Shown here piece by piece: positions 53,301 through 62,815 of a stretch of DNA of 64,000 nucleotides. Under the pieces are notes generated by a model. It saw only the letters and a list, made by a program, of their open reading frames with translations, did no database searches and was not told the origin of the DNA. Each line of letters begins with the position of its first letter. The first letter of the stretch is position 1. The stretch lies in the NCBI RefSeq assembly GCF_008086175.1, contig NZ_VSKM01000004.1:62001-126000 (forward strand), in the 5' to 3' direction. The stretch is from Bizionia saleffrena. Lineage in GTDB: Bacteria > Bacteroidota > Bacteroidia > Flavobacteriales > Flavobacteriaceae. The position numbers and the translations under genes are program-made.

Positions 53301-56300
53301 CTAGTGCTTCCCATACTATTGCTCCAGCCATAAATATTGCAGTTTCAGGTACGAGTAGTGATGAAGTGTGTTTTGGCGATGCTAATGGTGAGGCGATTTT
53401 CACTATTACGGATGTAAGTAGTTCTGGAAATTTCACTTATACTATTACACCGTCTTCAGGAACAGCTGCACAGACAGGTAACATTGTAAACGTTACAAAT
53501 CTAGGAGCAGGAACCTATACCATTAATGTACAAGATATTACCACAGGATGTATTGATTCGGCTTCAGTAGTTATTAATGCTGCTACAGAAATTGTCTTCT
53601 CAGCATCGGCAACCAATGTGAACTGTAATAACACAATTTCAACGATTAGCTTTCCAACACTATCTGGTGGCGCACCAGCATATACTTATGCTTATGTTGC
53701 TTCAGGAAGTCCAGCGCCAGCGCTTGGGACTTATAGTAATGGAACTACTGTAGATACAGCTGTTTTAGGATTAACTATAGATATCTATGTAAAAGATGCT
53801 AACGATTGTGTCGTTATGACACCAATAACAATTACTAGTGACCCTACACCTAACGTGACACTAAATATTGATAATCAATGTTCTGTGGGCGGCAATTATA
53901 CAATAACAGCCTCAGCAAGTTTAGGAGTTGCTCCCTATACCTATAGTATTGATGGAACGAATTTCCAATCGAGTGCCACATTTACAGTTGCACCAGGAAC
54001 CTATACGGTGACGGTTAGAGATGCTAACGGTTGTATTGCTAATAGTAATACGGTAACGGTTTATCCACAGTTAACATTATCACCTAATTTAGATAAGGAG
54101 ATTACGTGTAGTCTTCCACAAGACGCTCAAATTACGTTAACAGCTAACGGAGGAAATACACCAGCTTATACTTTTGAATATTCTACCGATGGTGGAACAA
54201 CCTACTCGCCTATGGCTAGTAATGTATTTAATACATCAACACCGGGTAGTTATACGTTTCAAGTAACTGATGCTAACGGTTGTCAAGCAGTAACAACAAC
54301 TGCTATCGATTTAACAACACCTATAGATCCAGATATTACAGTTACTCAAACTGCTTTTATTAATTGTAATGGCGAAGAAACTGCGGCTATTTCAATAACT
54401 CCAGATACAACGTTAGGTCAAGCTCCCTTTGTTTTTGAAGTTATTAATACAACTACAGGAACAAATTATGGAACACAAACGTCTGGATTAGCAGCAGGAG
54501 ATTATACAATTACTGTTACCGATGCTAAAGGCTGTACTGAAATAGAGACGATTACTATTTCAGAACCTATCCCAATTGTGGTGAATTACCATGCAGTGCC
54601 AATTACATGTACTACAGGAGGTGTTTCTCAGGGTTCTGTAATTGTAGATAGTGTAACAGGAGGAACAGCGCCTTACAACTATTTTGTAACAGGTACCAAT
54701 GGTTATGCGGAGTCTGAACTTAACACTGCGGGTACAACTTCTGTTAATTTTGATGTCGTTGATTTTGGATTATACCAAATAAACGTTGTGGATACTAATG
54801 GCTGTTCTGTCTTAATTCAAGATGTACTAGTGGCATCACCACCAGACGATTTAGATATTACAATTGATGCAACAGCAGATTGTGCTACTGGAGGAGAAGC
54901 CACAATTAGTATTGGTACTACTCTTGGAAGCCCTGGTCCTTTTTACTTTGCAATTTATGATGGTACCATTCCAGCAACCGCCCCAACCCCACCTGCAGGT
55001 GGATGGCAAACGGAAACAACTCCAGGATCTAATTCAACTGTTTTTACAGGTTTAACTCCAGGAGTTTTATATACTTTTATTGTGTATGACACGGTAACAT
55101 CGTGTTACTATTTTGAATCTGCTGTCGACCCTATTCCAACGAATGCAACTGTAACGGCTTCCGCTGTAACTTCAAATAATATTACGTGTACTGGTAGTGC
55201 CGATGGTAATGTGTCATTCACGTTAAACAATCCTGAAGGAATTGCTATCGATGTAACGTATGAAATATTTAACTCGCTATCATTAGCAACAACCTCTATT
55301 GTTGGAAACGGAACTATTCCTGCAGGAGGCACACTATCGGTAACGAATTTAGGCCCTTTAGATTTTGGAAATTATTATGTCCTTATATCTGAAACCTCTG
55401 GTCCAAATGCTGGTTGTAGTATAGTGACAGTGCCTTTTAATATTACAGAATCTGCAATAGATTTAAGTCTAACGGCTTCCGTCTCTTCAAATGAAAACTG
55501 TAATGACCTTGGTGTTATAACGGCAGTAGCGAGTGATGGTACTGCCCCTTATCAATATCAAATATTATTAGATACAGATGCTGCTCCAATAGCAACTAGT
55601 ACAGGATGGGCATCGGCTAATACTTTTACAGTGGCAGCAAATGGATATACAATATATGCTATTGATGCTTACGGTTGTATTAGAGATTTTGATATCAGTT
55701 TAATAAGAGATGCTGAACCAACAATCGATCCTCTGGTAGCGCCATGTTTTGTAGGTACTCCTATAAATGGTACGATTACAGGAATAGTTTCAGTAGGAAC
55801 ACCACTGTATAGTACCAATGGAACTACTTATTCTTCAGATCCGAACTTTACAATTTATACGGCAGGTACTTATACCTTATATATTCAAGATGGTAATGGA
55901 TGTGTGGCAACAACACCTTATATCGTCAATGATGAATTACAATTAAACGCTGCGCTGATAAAAGCTTTAGATTGCACGGTTTCACCAGATGCAGAAATCA
56001 CATTAACTGCAACAGGAGGAGACACGACGTCTTATGCTTACGAAGTGTCAACAGACGGAGGTACCACTTATACCCCAATGGCTACAAATGTTTATACAGC
56101 CACCACTTCTGGAACATATACCTTTAGCGTTATAGATGCTGCAGGATGTCAAGCAATAGCAACGTATACCTTAGATCCAATTCCGACTATAGTCTTTACT
56201 ACAATAGAGACCGATGTTACCTGTAATGGTGGTAGTGACGGTACTATTACTGTAAATGTAACGGCAGGTGTTGGTCCTTTTCAATACCAATTGGATGGCG

Positions 56301-59300
56301 GAGCTCTTCAGAATTCAAATGTTTTTACAGGGTTATCTCAAGGAACTACCTACGTTATAACTGTAATGGACACGCAATCGTGTACTTTGGCAAGTGCTCC
56401 AATAACCATTAATGAACCAACAGTTTTAACAGCTTCTCACACCGTATCTGCAAATACAACCTGTGATATAGAAACAATAATCACTGTTACTGGACAGAAC
56501 GGAACGCCTACAGGAAGTGGAACAGGTTACTATTACAATTTCAACGGTTTTGGCTTTACAACCAATAACATGTATACAGTTAATAATAATGGAACTGTTC
56601 AAATTATTACTTATACAGTACGAGATGCTAATGGCTGTATAGTGTCTGGTTCTGTTACTGTTGATCCATTAGATTCGCCGACAGATTTAGATTTTAGTGC
56701 CACGGCGATTACATGTTTAATAAATGATGGTACAGTGACATTAACGGCAACCAATGGTATTGCCCCGTTAAGTTTCGAAATTCTATCGCCAGCGAGTGCG
56801 ACGACTAATACAACAGGTGCTTCAAATGGAATGTTCACAGGATTAACACCTGATGACTATACTTTCCAAGTTACCGATGCTAACGGTTGTAATTATCAAG
56901 AATTATATAACCTTATAGACGTTGAAAATATAACGGTTGCAGGACAATTAATTAGTGATGTGACTTGTAATCCAGGAGCAAATGGTGAAGTGTTATTTAC
57001 CATTTCAGATTTTACAGGAACTTATAGCTACTCTATAAATGGAGCTCCACCGATAACCGGACAAACAAATCCAACAGTAACAGTCTCTGGGTTAACCGGA
57101 GCGAGTACACAAACTATAGATGTTACAGATGAAACTACAGGTTGTACTGTGACAACTTCAATTGATGTATCACAGCCAGCTACTTTAGGTTTAACATTAG
57201 ATACTAATATTAATGCGACTTGTACTATGGGAGCGCAAGTAAGTGTTACAGCTTCTGGAGGTATTACTCCATATTCATATTCTTTTGTAGTGAGTGGTGA
57301 TCCAGCAGGAACATATTCGTCTTCAAATTCAGCAATTTTAGATCCCGCAATATCAACAACGTGGGATGTGTATGTGCAAGATGGTAATACGTGTGTTATC
57401 TCAACGCCATTAACAATTACTATTGCAACAGACCCAATTCCTTCAGGAATAACAATCTCGGGCTTAAGTCAATGTCCAAGTCCATTAAACGACTATACGT
57501 TTACAGTAGATGTTGCTAGTGGAATAGCGCCTTATGAATATAGTATAGGTAACGGATTCCAAACTAGTCCAACCTTTACTGTAAATGCACCAGGAACTTA
57601 CAATGTTATTGTAAGGGATGCTAACGGGTGTACAAATACAGCTCCTTTTACTTTCGATATATTACCAGCAATTCAATTTTCAGCTGTTATTACTACAGCT
57701 CCAAGTTGTGATGACGACGACGGTGAGATAACAGTAGCCGGTTCTGGAGGCTCAGGAAATTATACATATTCTATAACTCCGAATCCTTCATCAATCACCT
57801 TGAGTGGTGACGTGTTCTTTGGTGTACCATCAGGGACGTATACGGTGACTATGACTGATGCAACAACATTATGTACACAAGAGATCGCCTTAACATTAGA
57901 CCCTGCGACGCCAGTAAACTTTACACTAGACGCAGATAATGTAACGTGTAATGGAGGAAGCGATGGTATTATTGTTGTCGATTTACCAACAAGTAATGAT
58001 AACCCAATTTATACTTACGAAATCACTGCGCCTATTATTGTGGCACCTCAAACGTCAAATGTCTTTACAGATCTAGTGGCTGGTACCTATACGGTTCAGG
58101 TAAATTCAGGTAAAGATTGTGTAGCTACCGAAACTATTGCAATTTCAGAGCCCGATGCCATTTTAATCTCTGCTCCTACAGTATCTCAATATCTTTGTGC
58201 TACTGGTAATACATTAAATTATGCTACAATAACGGTGACAGGTGTTACGGGAGGATCTGGAACGTACACGACTTACGAATTTATCGAGAGTGGTACGGTC
58301 GTTCAGTCTGGAAGTAATACTACTTATACAGAATCAGATGCCTCTGGCGGAACCTACACGGTTAATGTGTACGACGATCAAGGCTGTTTGGGTACTACAA
58401 CTGCGGCAATTACTATTAATCCGTATATAGAATTAGATGCAGTAACAGTTACTGTTGATACTGCAATCTCTTGTACTAACCTTGAAGATATAACAGTAAC
58501 CGCTTCAACAACTGGTGGAACACCGCCGAATTTAGAATATATTGTGGAGGATGTTGAAGGTTCTATTACAGGAGGTGTCTACAGTCAGACAAATACCACT
58601 GGCGTATTTACAGGTTTAAATATTGGAAACTACAGTATCACAGTTACCAATTTGGATACTGGATGTAGTATTGAAAATGTACATTATGTAAACGATCCGA
58701 ATACTTTCGATCTTATTTTAGATACTGTAATCGATGTTACGTGTTATAACGATAACGATGGTAGTGTAAGTATCACTTTCATCGATCAGGTTATTACAGG
58801 AACAAATCCAGATCAGTCTGGACCATTTAACTATACTATAGAGGATAGTTCGGGAGCAACAGCTGCTACTGGTACTACTTCAAATGCGGGGCCTATAACT
58901 ATAACTGGGTTAACCGGCGATACGTATACTGTAAATGCGACACTAATTTCTAATCCTTTTTGTACAGTAACTAAGAATTTCACGATTACGCGACCTAACG
59001 AAGAATTAACGCTTATGGCTTCCGAAGCTTCAAGTGTAACTTGCGATAATAACTCAGGCTCTATCGATGCTAACGCAAATGGCGGCTGGGGAAATTTGGA
59101 ATATGAATTAGTTTTAGCGGGAACAGTTGTTGAAGCGTATTCTTTAAATAGTTTCTTTTCAGAGTTATCTGCGGGAACTTATACCGTAAATGTTAGAGAT
59201 TCTGAAGGATGTATCGCAACAACTGATGTTATATTAGACGTACCGACACCTATCAGCGCGACATTTACACCAAATACAACAATGCTATCGTGTTTTGGAG

Positions 59301-61249
59301 ATCAAAACGCTTCAATAACAATTACGGGTGCTGCTGGTGGTCAAGGGAGTAATTACACCTATGTTCTAAACACCCTTTTTCCAACAGTGAGTGGTTCTGG
59401 TCCTCAAACAACAAATATGTTTGGTAACTTAGGAGCAGGAATATATTCTGTTACCATAACAGACGGTTATAATTGCGCGTTTACTTCAGTAGATATTACT
59501 ATCGCACAACCAACACCAATACAAGCAAGTTTAGTGAAGGAAACAACGCAAAGTTGTTTGGTAGAATCTACTTTAACGCTATCAGCATCTGGAGGAAACG
59601 GACCTTATATCTATAGTGAGACGGATACCTTTACAACGGTTATAGGATCTTTTGCAACAAATACCACTTTTTCTGTACCGGAAGGAACCTATCAGTATTA
59701 TGTTCAAGATGCTAACGGGTGTATTGCGAATGTTTCAAATGAAATAACAATAGATCCACTTCCAGAATTAGTAATAAATTTACAATCTCTCAATCCTACA
59801 ATTAATTGTGCAGGAGATAATAACGGAAGTATTATAGCAACAGCTCAAGGCGGACTAGGAAACTATATTTATACTTTAGAAGATACTGCCGGAAATACTA
59901 TTACTGCAACTCAGGATAGTCCGGGCATATTCACAGAACTGGTCGCTGGTACTTACGTGGTAACGGTGGTTAGCGATGATTGTGTTATTACGTCAAATCA
60001 AATAACGATTACCGAGCCTTCTGCGCCATTAACCGCTGAATTTGAAATTACCGATATTACATGTAGCGGTAGTAATAATGGTATTTTAGAAATTACTGCT
60101 ACTGGAGGAACAGGAATTATTAAATATGCGATCTCACCACAGTTAAATCAGTTTTTCGATACTAATGTATTCGAAAACTTAGCCCCTGGTGATTATGAAG
60201 TTGTTGTTCAAGATGCTTTAGGGTGTTACCTTACTTTCGATTTTACAATTACGGACCCTTTACCTGTCATCTTAAGTATTGTTCCGAATTCAATTTTCGC
60301 AGCAGTGTGTGATGGCGATGCAGATGGAGAATTTAGCATCGATATTGATGGCGGAAGTTTACCTTACAGTGTGAGCCTTGACGACTACAACGGGCCGTAT
60401 ATAACCGGTAATGCTACGCAGACCATATTCGATTTTACAGATTTAAACGGTGGTGACCACATAGTGTATATTCGCGATGCGGTAGGTTGTGAGTCTGAAT
60501 GGAATATTACGTTCCCAGAATCAGTGATCATTAACCCTACTCTAGAGATCGAATATCTTTGTGAAAATAATACACTCACCAATTCAGTAACAGTTATTAT
60601 AGATGAAAGCATTACAGATAGCTCTCAAATAGATTATTCTTTAGATGGTGGTGCGTACCAATCAAGTAATGTATTCACAAATGTACCTTCAGGAACAAAT
60701 CATTATATAGATGTTAGACATACCAATGGATGTATTCAAAACACAGATTTCTTTGTTATTGAAAGCTACCAGCCGCTATCACTTAGTTTATCAGAAGGAA
60801 ATCAGCCTGGAGAGTTTATTGCAACAACTACTGGTGGCACTGGAGATTACGAGTACACAGTAAATAACCAAAGTTATGGCGCTGTCGATGTGTTTGTAGT
60901 AACCGAAACAGGAACTTATTATGTTACGGTAACAGATAGTGCCGGCTGTCAAGCTGAAGCTGTAATAGATATAGACATTGTGGGGCCGTGTATGTCTAAT
61001 TATTTCACACCTAATAGTGATGGTATCGCCGATACTTGGGCGCCAGGTTGTACAGAAGATTTTCCAAACCTAACCTTCGATATTTTCGATCGCTATGGCC
61101 GTAAGGTTGCAACATACCGCGTTGGTGAGTATTGGGATGGGCGTTATAACGGTAAAGAATTACCTACAGGTGATTATTGGTATGTGGTTAAAACCAATAG
61201 CGACCTTTTAGATAAGGATTATGTTGGACATTTTACACTTTACAGATAA
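47387..61249 (+). CDS. sprB: SprB-type giant gliding-motility adhesin, T9SS type B cargo
   Basis: A 4620-residue repetitive surface protein. It has a signal peptide (LTIAVLLFFIGFASYAQ, cleavage near residue 25). An N-terminal beta domain (about 26-355) is followed by a DUF11-like domain (about 357-461, with TKIVEDDAGNDIGGQTVG). From about residue 700 to 4500 come SprB-type repeats: about 39 units by eye, each closing with a pattern like YTVxVxDANGC. One jelly-roll/MAM-like module interrupts them at about 1185-1390 (ETFGYGEDTTSPG ... VAIDDLKVYQ). The last 85 residues (about 4535-4620) are the gliding-motility type B sorting domain, opening NYFTPNSDGIADTW. F. johnsoniae SprB (about 6500 residues) is propelled along the cell surface. 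This one is shorter, but its neighbours match. Confidence 0.9.
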   Translation: MESPTISKLTIAVLLFFIGFASYAQNYEPFAPRFNEDLKGDIILIGNNILGPDNNAFNDDDEYNHNVDMRYIDIDGDNTTFSSSSADLDIPNPNCYGIIYAGLYWGAVNPGNEPITDVKLKGPTGAYNDIQGTIIYNANGTSVDGGNSFSYACYADVTDIVTTLGTDLGTYTVANVSSGEGETSTFNPYNGTGQSAGWSLFVVYEDPTLPGKSITSFDGFSSINVSGNASLDIPINGFRTVPAPAPVRANFAFATLEGDKAITGDRLLLNGVSLSATDRPVNNFFNSSVTQLNALPVNNRVPNSTNTLGFDTGVMEIPNPSNGVIANDATSATISLETSGDTYFQYFFAFAVEIIEPTIVLTKIVEDDAGNDIGGQTVGLSTPLNYVIGFQNIGNDNATNFQIRDILPINIVFNYPTDLVLPPGVTVVSYNPVTRELILNIEDYLVEENDPVYEIRIEVETVESCQQLADACSNIINNQAYATYNGFFNPTFQISDDPSLNSNTGCLLTPQATNFLANLDDCVFTQNEVLCGSSLEMTAANGYDTYSWSTSATGSPVIGTDQTVTVTETGTYYVFNTAIAPCQSIVQEFVVTLYGGDVENPIIPYADEVVTCPNDGKLLPNIFLCGANDTRNIQTNISGASTMIWEQLDESSCTAVSNTDCANEDDACVWNEVATGPNFLANASGQFRLTINYSGGCFVQFYFNVYQNLLDPTVISNDIICTTPGSITVNNVPTGYEYSLDDITYQNSNVFTVNTAGTYTVYIKQIDVTTNPCVFTVPDIQIRERDFTVSSTITQPLCYGDLGSIQLAANDVEPQYSYALYENGTLVNSVGPILENTYSFDNLNPGTYTATVETEDGCTYSEDITIIEPPLLTVTAAITSPLTCNNGEITVYPEGGTPPYFYFVNSATDFQTVPEILVISAGVFDITVVDSNNCSATTTITVDELPEPEYTISQTDILCYNDNTGTIQINVTEANGYTLEFSIDNGATYNTNSLFSNLTAGNYDVLIKYSLGGSECFTTAQIITINQPDEALTATAGISELAGCGPSGEGTIRITNPQGGTPFPAPNFYEYSFDNQATWTTSNDAYVTPGTYTVYVRDANGCVFAMQDIILDQEPPAPTIALGDTIFNCDGSGNATVTVTNNGGSSYSYDYLLDGVPNPNTTDPQTFINVPSGSHTISVEYTLLTVSTFSNLLYETFGYGEDTTSPGINPTYYCFERQVTATQCGNSPAINDGEYSVTSNIENPFGSWINPLDHTPATTPPTPDGRFMVVNIGASIPASEILYQKQIIDIIPNQPIQVEFAAMNLLQTGNNQFDPNLRVALVDGSGTEISFYNTGDIPKTENWVEYPTTPITLDPGANTSLTFILRSNVQQVSGNDVAIDDLKVYQLPAACATIVDFPFVVPSGNAFTADVTGTSMVSCAGASDGTFTIAAQNFDPTLGFQYSTDNGTTWFTQMTSPYTITGLSDGNYDIQIRYDDTADTCLFTFTETISAPDPLAVTTTNTEVTCLDGATITASTTGGTPAYSYQLIDTVAPFTVTDFQGNDTLTNVAPGTYTVEATDSLGCTASTTVTLDAPDIPEAIISVTSDFCYDTTDATTLEVSASSGQPPYQFSSNGGAFQTSNIFDNLTPGTYTIIVRDAYGCEVTLPAQIIEPQLTLTTVLTEDLDCTATPDAEITGTISGGYAPYTYAISINSGAYTTLGTTGTPFTYTTGTSGTYQFQVTDAQGCTAESGITTISPLSNPTATATSVDPLCFNGAAGEVQLFGSGGLGGYTFSFDGGAFTTPSLYTNLSANTSYTYQVQDSNACLSPIYTITLNNPSEIEAIASVPNNTMCSATTLITVAATGGTGSYTYSFEGGAYSNTNTYTVTNTATTQTITYSVKDTNGCIDTETIVISPYNPPTGMTFADSNAITCNDATTDVTITPTGGVGPFEFVITAPAAATTNVSGVSTGVFTGLTPGNYIFEITDTNGCTTSASHTIAPAINIAVSGTSSDEVCFGDANGEAIFTITDVSSSGNFTYTITPSSGTAAQTGNIVNVTNLGAGTYTINVQDITTGCIDSASVVINAATEIVFSASATNVNCNNTISTISFPTLSGGAPAYTYAYVASGSPAPALGTYSNGTTVDTAVLGLTIDIYVKDANDCVVMTPITITSDPTPNVTLNIDNQCSVGGNYTITASASLGVAPYTYSIDGTNFQSSATFTVAPGTYTVTVRDANGCIANSNTVTVYPQLTLSPNLDKEITCSLPQDAQITLTANGGNTPAYTFEYSTDGGTTYSPMASNVFNTSTPGSYTFQVTDANGCQAVTTTAIDLTTPIDPDITVTQTAFINCNGEETAAISITPDTTLGQAPFVFEVINTTTGTNYGTQTSGLAAGDYTITVTDAKGCTEIETITISEPIPIVVNYHAVPITCTTGGVSQGSVIVDSVTGGTAPYNYFVTGTNGYAESELNTAGTTSVNFDVVDFGLYQINVVDTNGCSVLIQDVLVASPPDDLDITIDATADCATGGEATISIGTTLGSPGPFYFAIYDGTIPATAPTPPAGGWQTETTPGSNSTVFTGLTPGVLYTFIVYDTVTSCYYFESAVDPIPTNATVTASAVTSNNITCTGSADGNVSFTLNNPEGIAIDVTYEIFNSLSLATTSIVGNGTIPAGGTLSVTNLGPLDFGNYYVLISETSGPNAGCSIVTVPFNITESAIDLSLTASVSSNENCNDLGVITAVASDGTAPYQYQILLDTDAAPIATSTGWASANTFTVAANGYTIYAIDAYGCIRDFDISLIRDAEPTIDPLVAPCFVGTPINGTITGIVSVGTPLYSTNGTTYSSDPNFTIYTAGTYTLYIQDGNGCVATTPYIVNDELQLNAALIKALDCTVSPDAEITLTATGGDTTSYAYEVSTDGGTTYTPMATNVYTATTSGTYTFSVIDAAGCQAIATYTLDPIPTIVFTTIETDVTCNGGSDGTITVNVTAGVGPFQYQLDGGALQNSNVFTGLSQGTTYVITVMDTQSCTLASAPITINEPTVLTASHTVSANTTCDIETIITVTGQNGTPTGSGTGYYYNFNGFGFTTNNMYTVNNNGTVQIITYTVRDANGCIVSGSVTVDPLDSPTDLDFSATAITCLINDGTVTLTATNGIAPLSFEILSPASATTNTTGASNGMFTGLTPDDYTFQVTDANGCNYQELYNLIDVENITVAGQLISDVTCNPGANGEVLFTISDFTGTYSYSINGAPPITGQTNPTVTVSGLTGASTQTIDVTDETTGCTVTTSIDVSQPATLGLTLDTNINATCTMGAQVSVTASGGITPYSYSFVVSGDPAGTYSSSNSAILDPAISTTWDVYVQDGNTCVISTPLTITIATDPIPSGITISGLSQCPSPLNDYTFTVDVASGIAPYEYSIGNGFQTSPTFTVNAPGTYNVIVRDANGCTNTAPFTFDILPAIQFSAVITTAPSCDDDDGEITVAGSGGSGNYTYSITPNPSSITLSGDVFFGVPSGTYTVTMTDATTLCTQEIALTLDPATPVNFTLDADNVTCNGGSDGIIVVDLPTSNDNPIYTYEITAPIIVAPQTSNVFTDLVAGTYTVQVNSGKDCVATETIAISEPDAILISAPTVSQYLCATGNTLNYATITVTGVTGGSGTYTTYEFIESGTVVQSGSNTTYTESDASGGTYTVNVYDDQGCLGTTTAAITINPYIELDAVTVTVDTAISCTNLEDITVTASTTGGTPPNLEYIVEDVEGSITGGVYSQTNTTGVFTGLNIGNYSITVTNLDTGCSIENVHYVNDPNTFDLILDTVIDVTCYNDNDGSVSITFIDQVITGTNPDQSGPFNYTIEDSSGATAATGTTSNAGPITITGLTGDTYTVNATLISNPFCTVTKNFTITRPNEELTLMASEASSVTCDNNSGSIDANANGGWGNLEYELVLAGTVVEAYSLNSFFSELSAGTYTVNVRDSEGCIATTDVILDVPTPISATFTPNTTMLSCFGDQNASITITGAAGGQGSNYTYVLNTLFPTVSGSGPQTTNMFGNLGAGIYSVTITDGYNCAFTSVDITIAQPTPIQASLVKETTQSCLVESTLTLSASGGNGPYIYSETDTFTTVIGSFATNTTFSVPEGTYQYYVQDANGCIANVSNEITIDPLPELVINLQSLNPTINCAGDNNGSIIATAQGGLGNYIYTLEDTAGNTITATQDSPGIFTELVAGTYVVTVVSDDCVITSNQITITEPSAPLTAEFEITDITCSGSNNGILEITATGGTGIIKYAISPQLNQFFDTNVFENLAPGDYEVVVQDALGCYLTFDFTITDPLPVILSIVPNSIFAAVCDGDADGEFSIDIDGGSLPYSVSLDDYNGPYITGNATQTIFDFTDLNGGDHIVYIRDAVGCESEWNITFPESVIINPTLEIEYLCENNTLTNSVTVIIDESITDSSQIDYSLDGGAYQSSNVFTNVPSGTNHYIDVRHTNGCIQNTDFFVIESYQPLSLSLSEGNQPGEFIATTTGGTGDYEYTVNNQSYGAVDVFVVTETGTYYVTVTDSAGCQAEAVIDIDIVGPCMSNYFTPNSDGIADTWAPGCTEDFPNLTFDIFDRYGRKVATYRVGEYWDGRYNGKELPTGDYWYVVKTNSDLLDKDYVGHFTLYR

Positions 61250-61281
61250 TAGAACCTAAAGCATTTTAAAAAATTAGTCAA

Positions 61282-62286
61282 ATGAAAAAAATCACACTTT
61301 ATATCGTTCTTTTTATCTCGTCTTATGGTTTCGGACAAGAATTAAACTTACCGGTGTTTACACAGTACTTAGCAGATAACGATTTTATTATTTCACCCAC
61401 CTATGCTGGCGTTGGCGATAATTTAAGAATTAGAGCCAACGGATTGACGCAATGGGTAGGCATTAAAAACGCTCCCGATAATCAGGCGCTATATGTCGAT
61501 TTTAGAATTGCAGATCAATCTGGTGTTGGTGTATCTCTTTATAATGATAAGAATGGAAACACACGACAAAAAGGGGTTAAATTTTCTTTTGCGCACCATA
61601 TTATTTTAGATTATAAATCGAAACAGTATTTATCTTTCGGACTTTCTTATAATATTAATAGCTTTAGAATTGATATTGAAAACTTTGAAGGTACCGAAGA
61701 AATGCCAATCGTAGATCCTAATATTAGAGATGACAGATCCATTTCTAATAATAATTTTGATGTTGGAATTCTATATCGCTTAAAAATGTTTTTCTTAAGT
61801 TTTAATGTAAATAATATATTAGACAAAAAGATTGATGCCTTTACAGGAATAGAACCGAGTAAACTATTAAATTTTCAAACCTATGCTGGATATGTTATTA
61901 AAAGCAAAAGTATGAGAAATACAGAAATTGAACCTTCTATATTTTACCAAAGGTATAATAGTGATGGACGTTCAAGTACAGATATTAATTTAAAATATAG
62001 AAAGTATAACGGCGATGGCGATTATTACTGGGTAGGTGCTTCTTACCGTTTTTTAAACGATCAAGCTTTAAAACCTTTAAACATTGGACCAATGGTGGGG
62101 ATTAAGAAAAATGAATTTTATTTCGCCTATTCTTACCAAGCCACAATGAATGATTTATCGGGATTTAATTCTGGAACGCACGCGATAACTATAGGTATAG
62201 ATTTCTTACAAGGAGTAAGCGATTGTCCGTGTACGCAAGGTACAAGCTGGAGACGCTATAGAGAAGCGGGGGTAAATGATAAATAA
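61282..62286 (+). CDS. sprF: SprF, PorP/SprF-family T9SS outer-membrane protein
   Basis: A 334-residue protein with a signal peptide (cleavage near GFGQ, residues 16-19). The barrel family signature LPVFTQYLADNDFIISPTYAG follows directly (split to its key parts: QYL, NPTYAG-like SPTYAG). RLKMFFLSFNVNNILDKK and the C-terminal FYFAYSYQATMNDLSGFNSGTHAITIG (split) are also typical. In F. johnsoniae SprF is needed to export SprB and is encoded directly after it, as here (32 bp gap). It ends with a Cys-rich tail CPCTQGTSWRR. No terminator was seen in the 530 bp beyond it. Confidence 0.88.
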   Translation: MKKITLYIVLFISSYGFGQELNLPVFTQYLADNDFIISPTYAGVGDNLRIRANGLTQWVGIKNAPDNQALYVDFRIADQSGVGVSLYNDKNGNTRQKGVKFSFAHHIILDYKSKQYLSFGLSYNINSFRIDIENFEGTEEMPIVDPNIRDDRSISNNNFDVGILYRLKMFFLSFNVNNILDKKIDAFTGIEPSKLLNFQTYAGYVIKSKSMRNTEIEPSIFYQRYNSDGRSSTDINLKYRKYNGDGDYYWVGASYRFLNDQALKPLNIGPMVGIKKNEFYFAYSYQATMNDLSGFNSGTHAITIGIDFLQGVSDCPCTQGTSWRRYREAGVNDK

Positions 62287-62815
62287 TTAACTATTAAGTG
62301 TCTTTAAAGGAAAATGAAAGGAGGATTAAATTGCTGCCAATGTAGCATTTAGACATTCGGGCAAACGGTTCTACTTTATATAAACACGCAGCTTATTGAA
62401 AGCTATATCCAGTTAAATTGGTACGAAATATAAACAACTAAGAGACATAAGCCTTTATATGTAAATACAGTTATGTCTGTATTCAGATCCATATCGATCG
62501 CAATTATTTGAAACTTGTTTTTTGGTATTACCGTCTTGGGGTACACTACCAAAAGTTATAAAGTAAACCCTAAAATAGCACTCAAGAAACCAGCTTAAAA
62601 TCCGTCAATGTAATTTTCAACTATTGTCCGATTGATCGCAGTCGAAATCTGTTTAGCTGCTAAAACACTTCATTTTACAGACAACTTTAGAGTGTGAATA
62701 AGACAATTTTGGATATTTTTATCTTTGAATTTGAGTCATTGATTGAGTTTAATTATTAATCCCTTTAAGGATAAAATATTTTAACCCAATATTAAAACCT
62801 CCCCAAAATCAGTTC
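62287..62815. other. Gene-free gap after sprF
   Basis: About 530 bp between convergent genes with no convincing frame and, unexpectedly, no clear terminator hairpin for the long gliding transcript. An AT-rich mix of short protein-like snatches in several frames (for example VLPSWGTLPKVIK at about 62530) could be debris of a lost gene, but none is long enough to name. Confidence 0.4.

Noticed and set aside
54864-55055. Short plus-strand frame within sprB in another frame
   Set aside because: Out-of-frame reading of repetitive DNA, Gln/Leu-rich, with no features of a gene.
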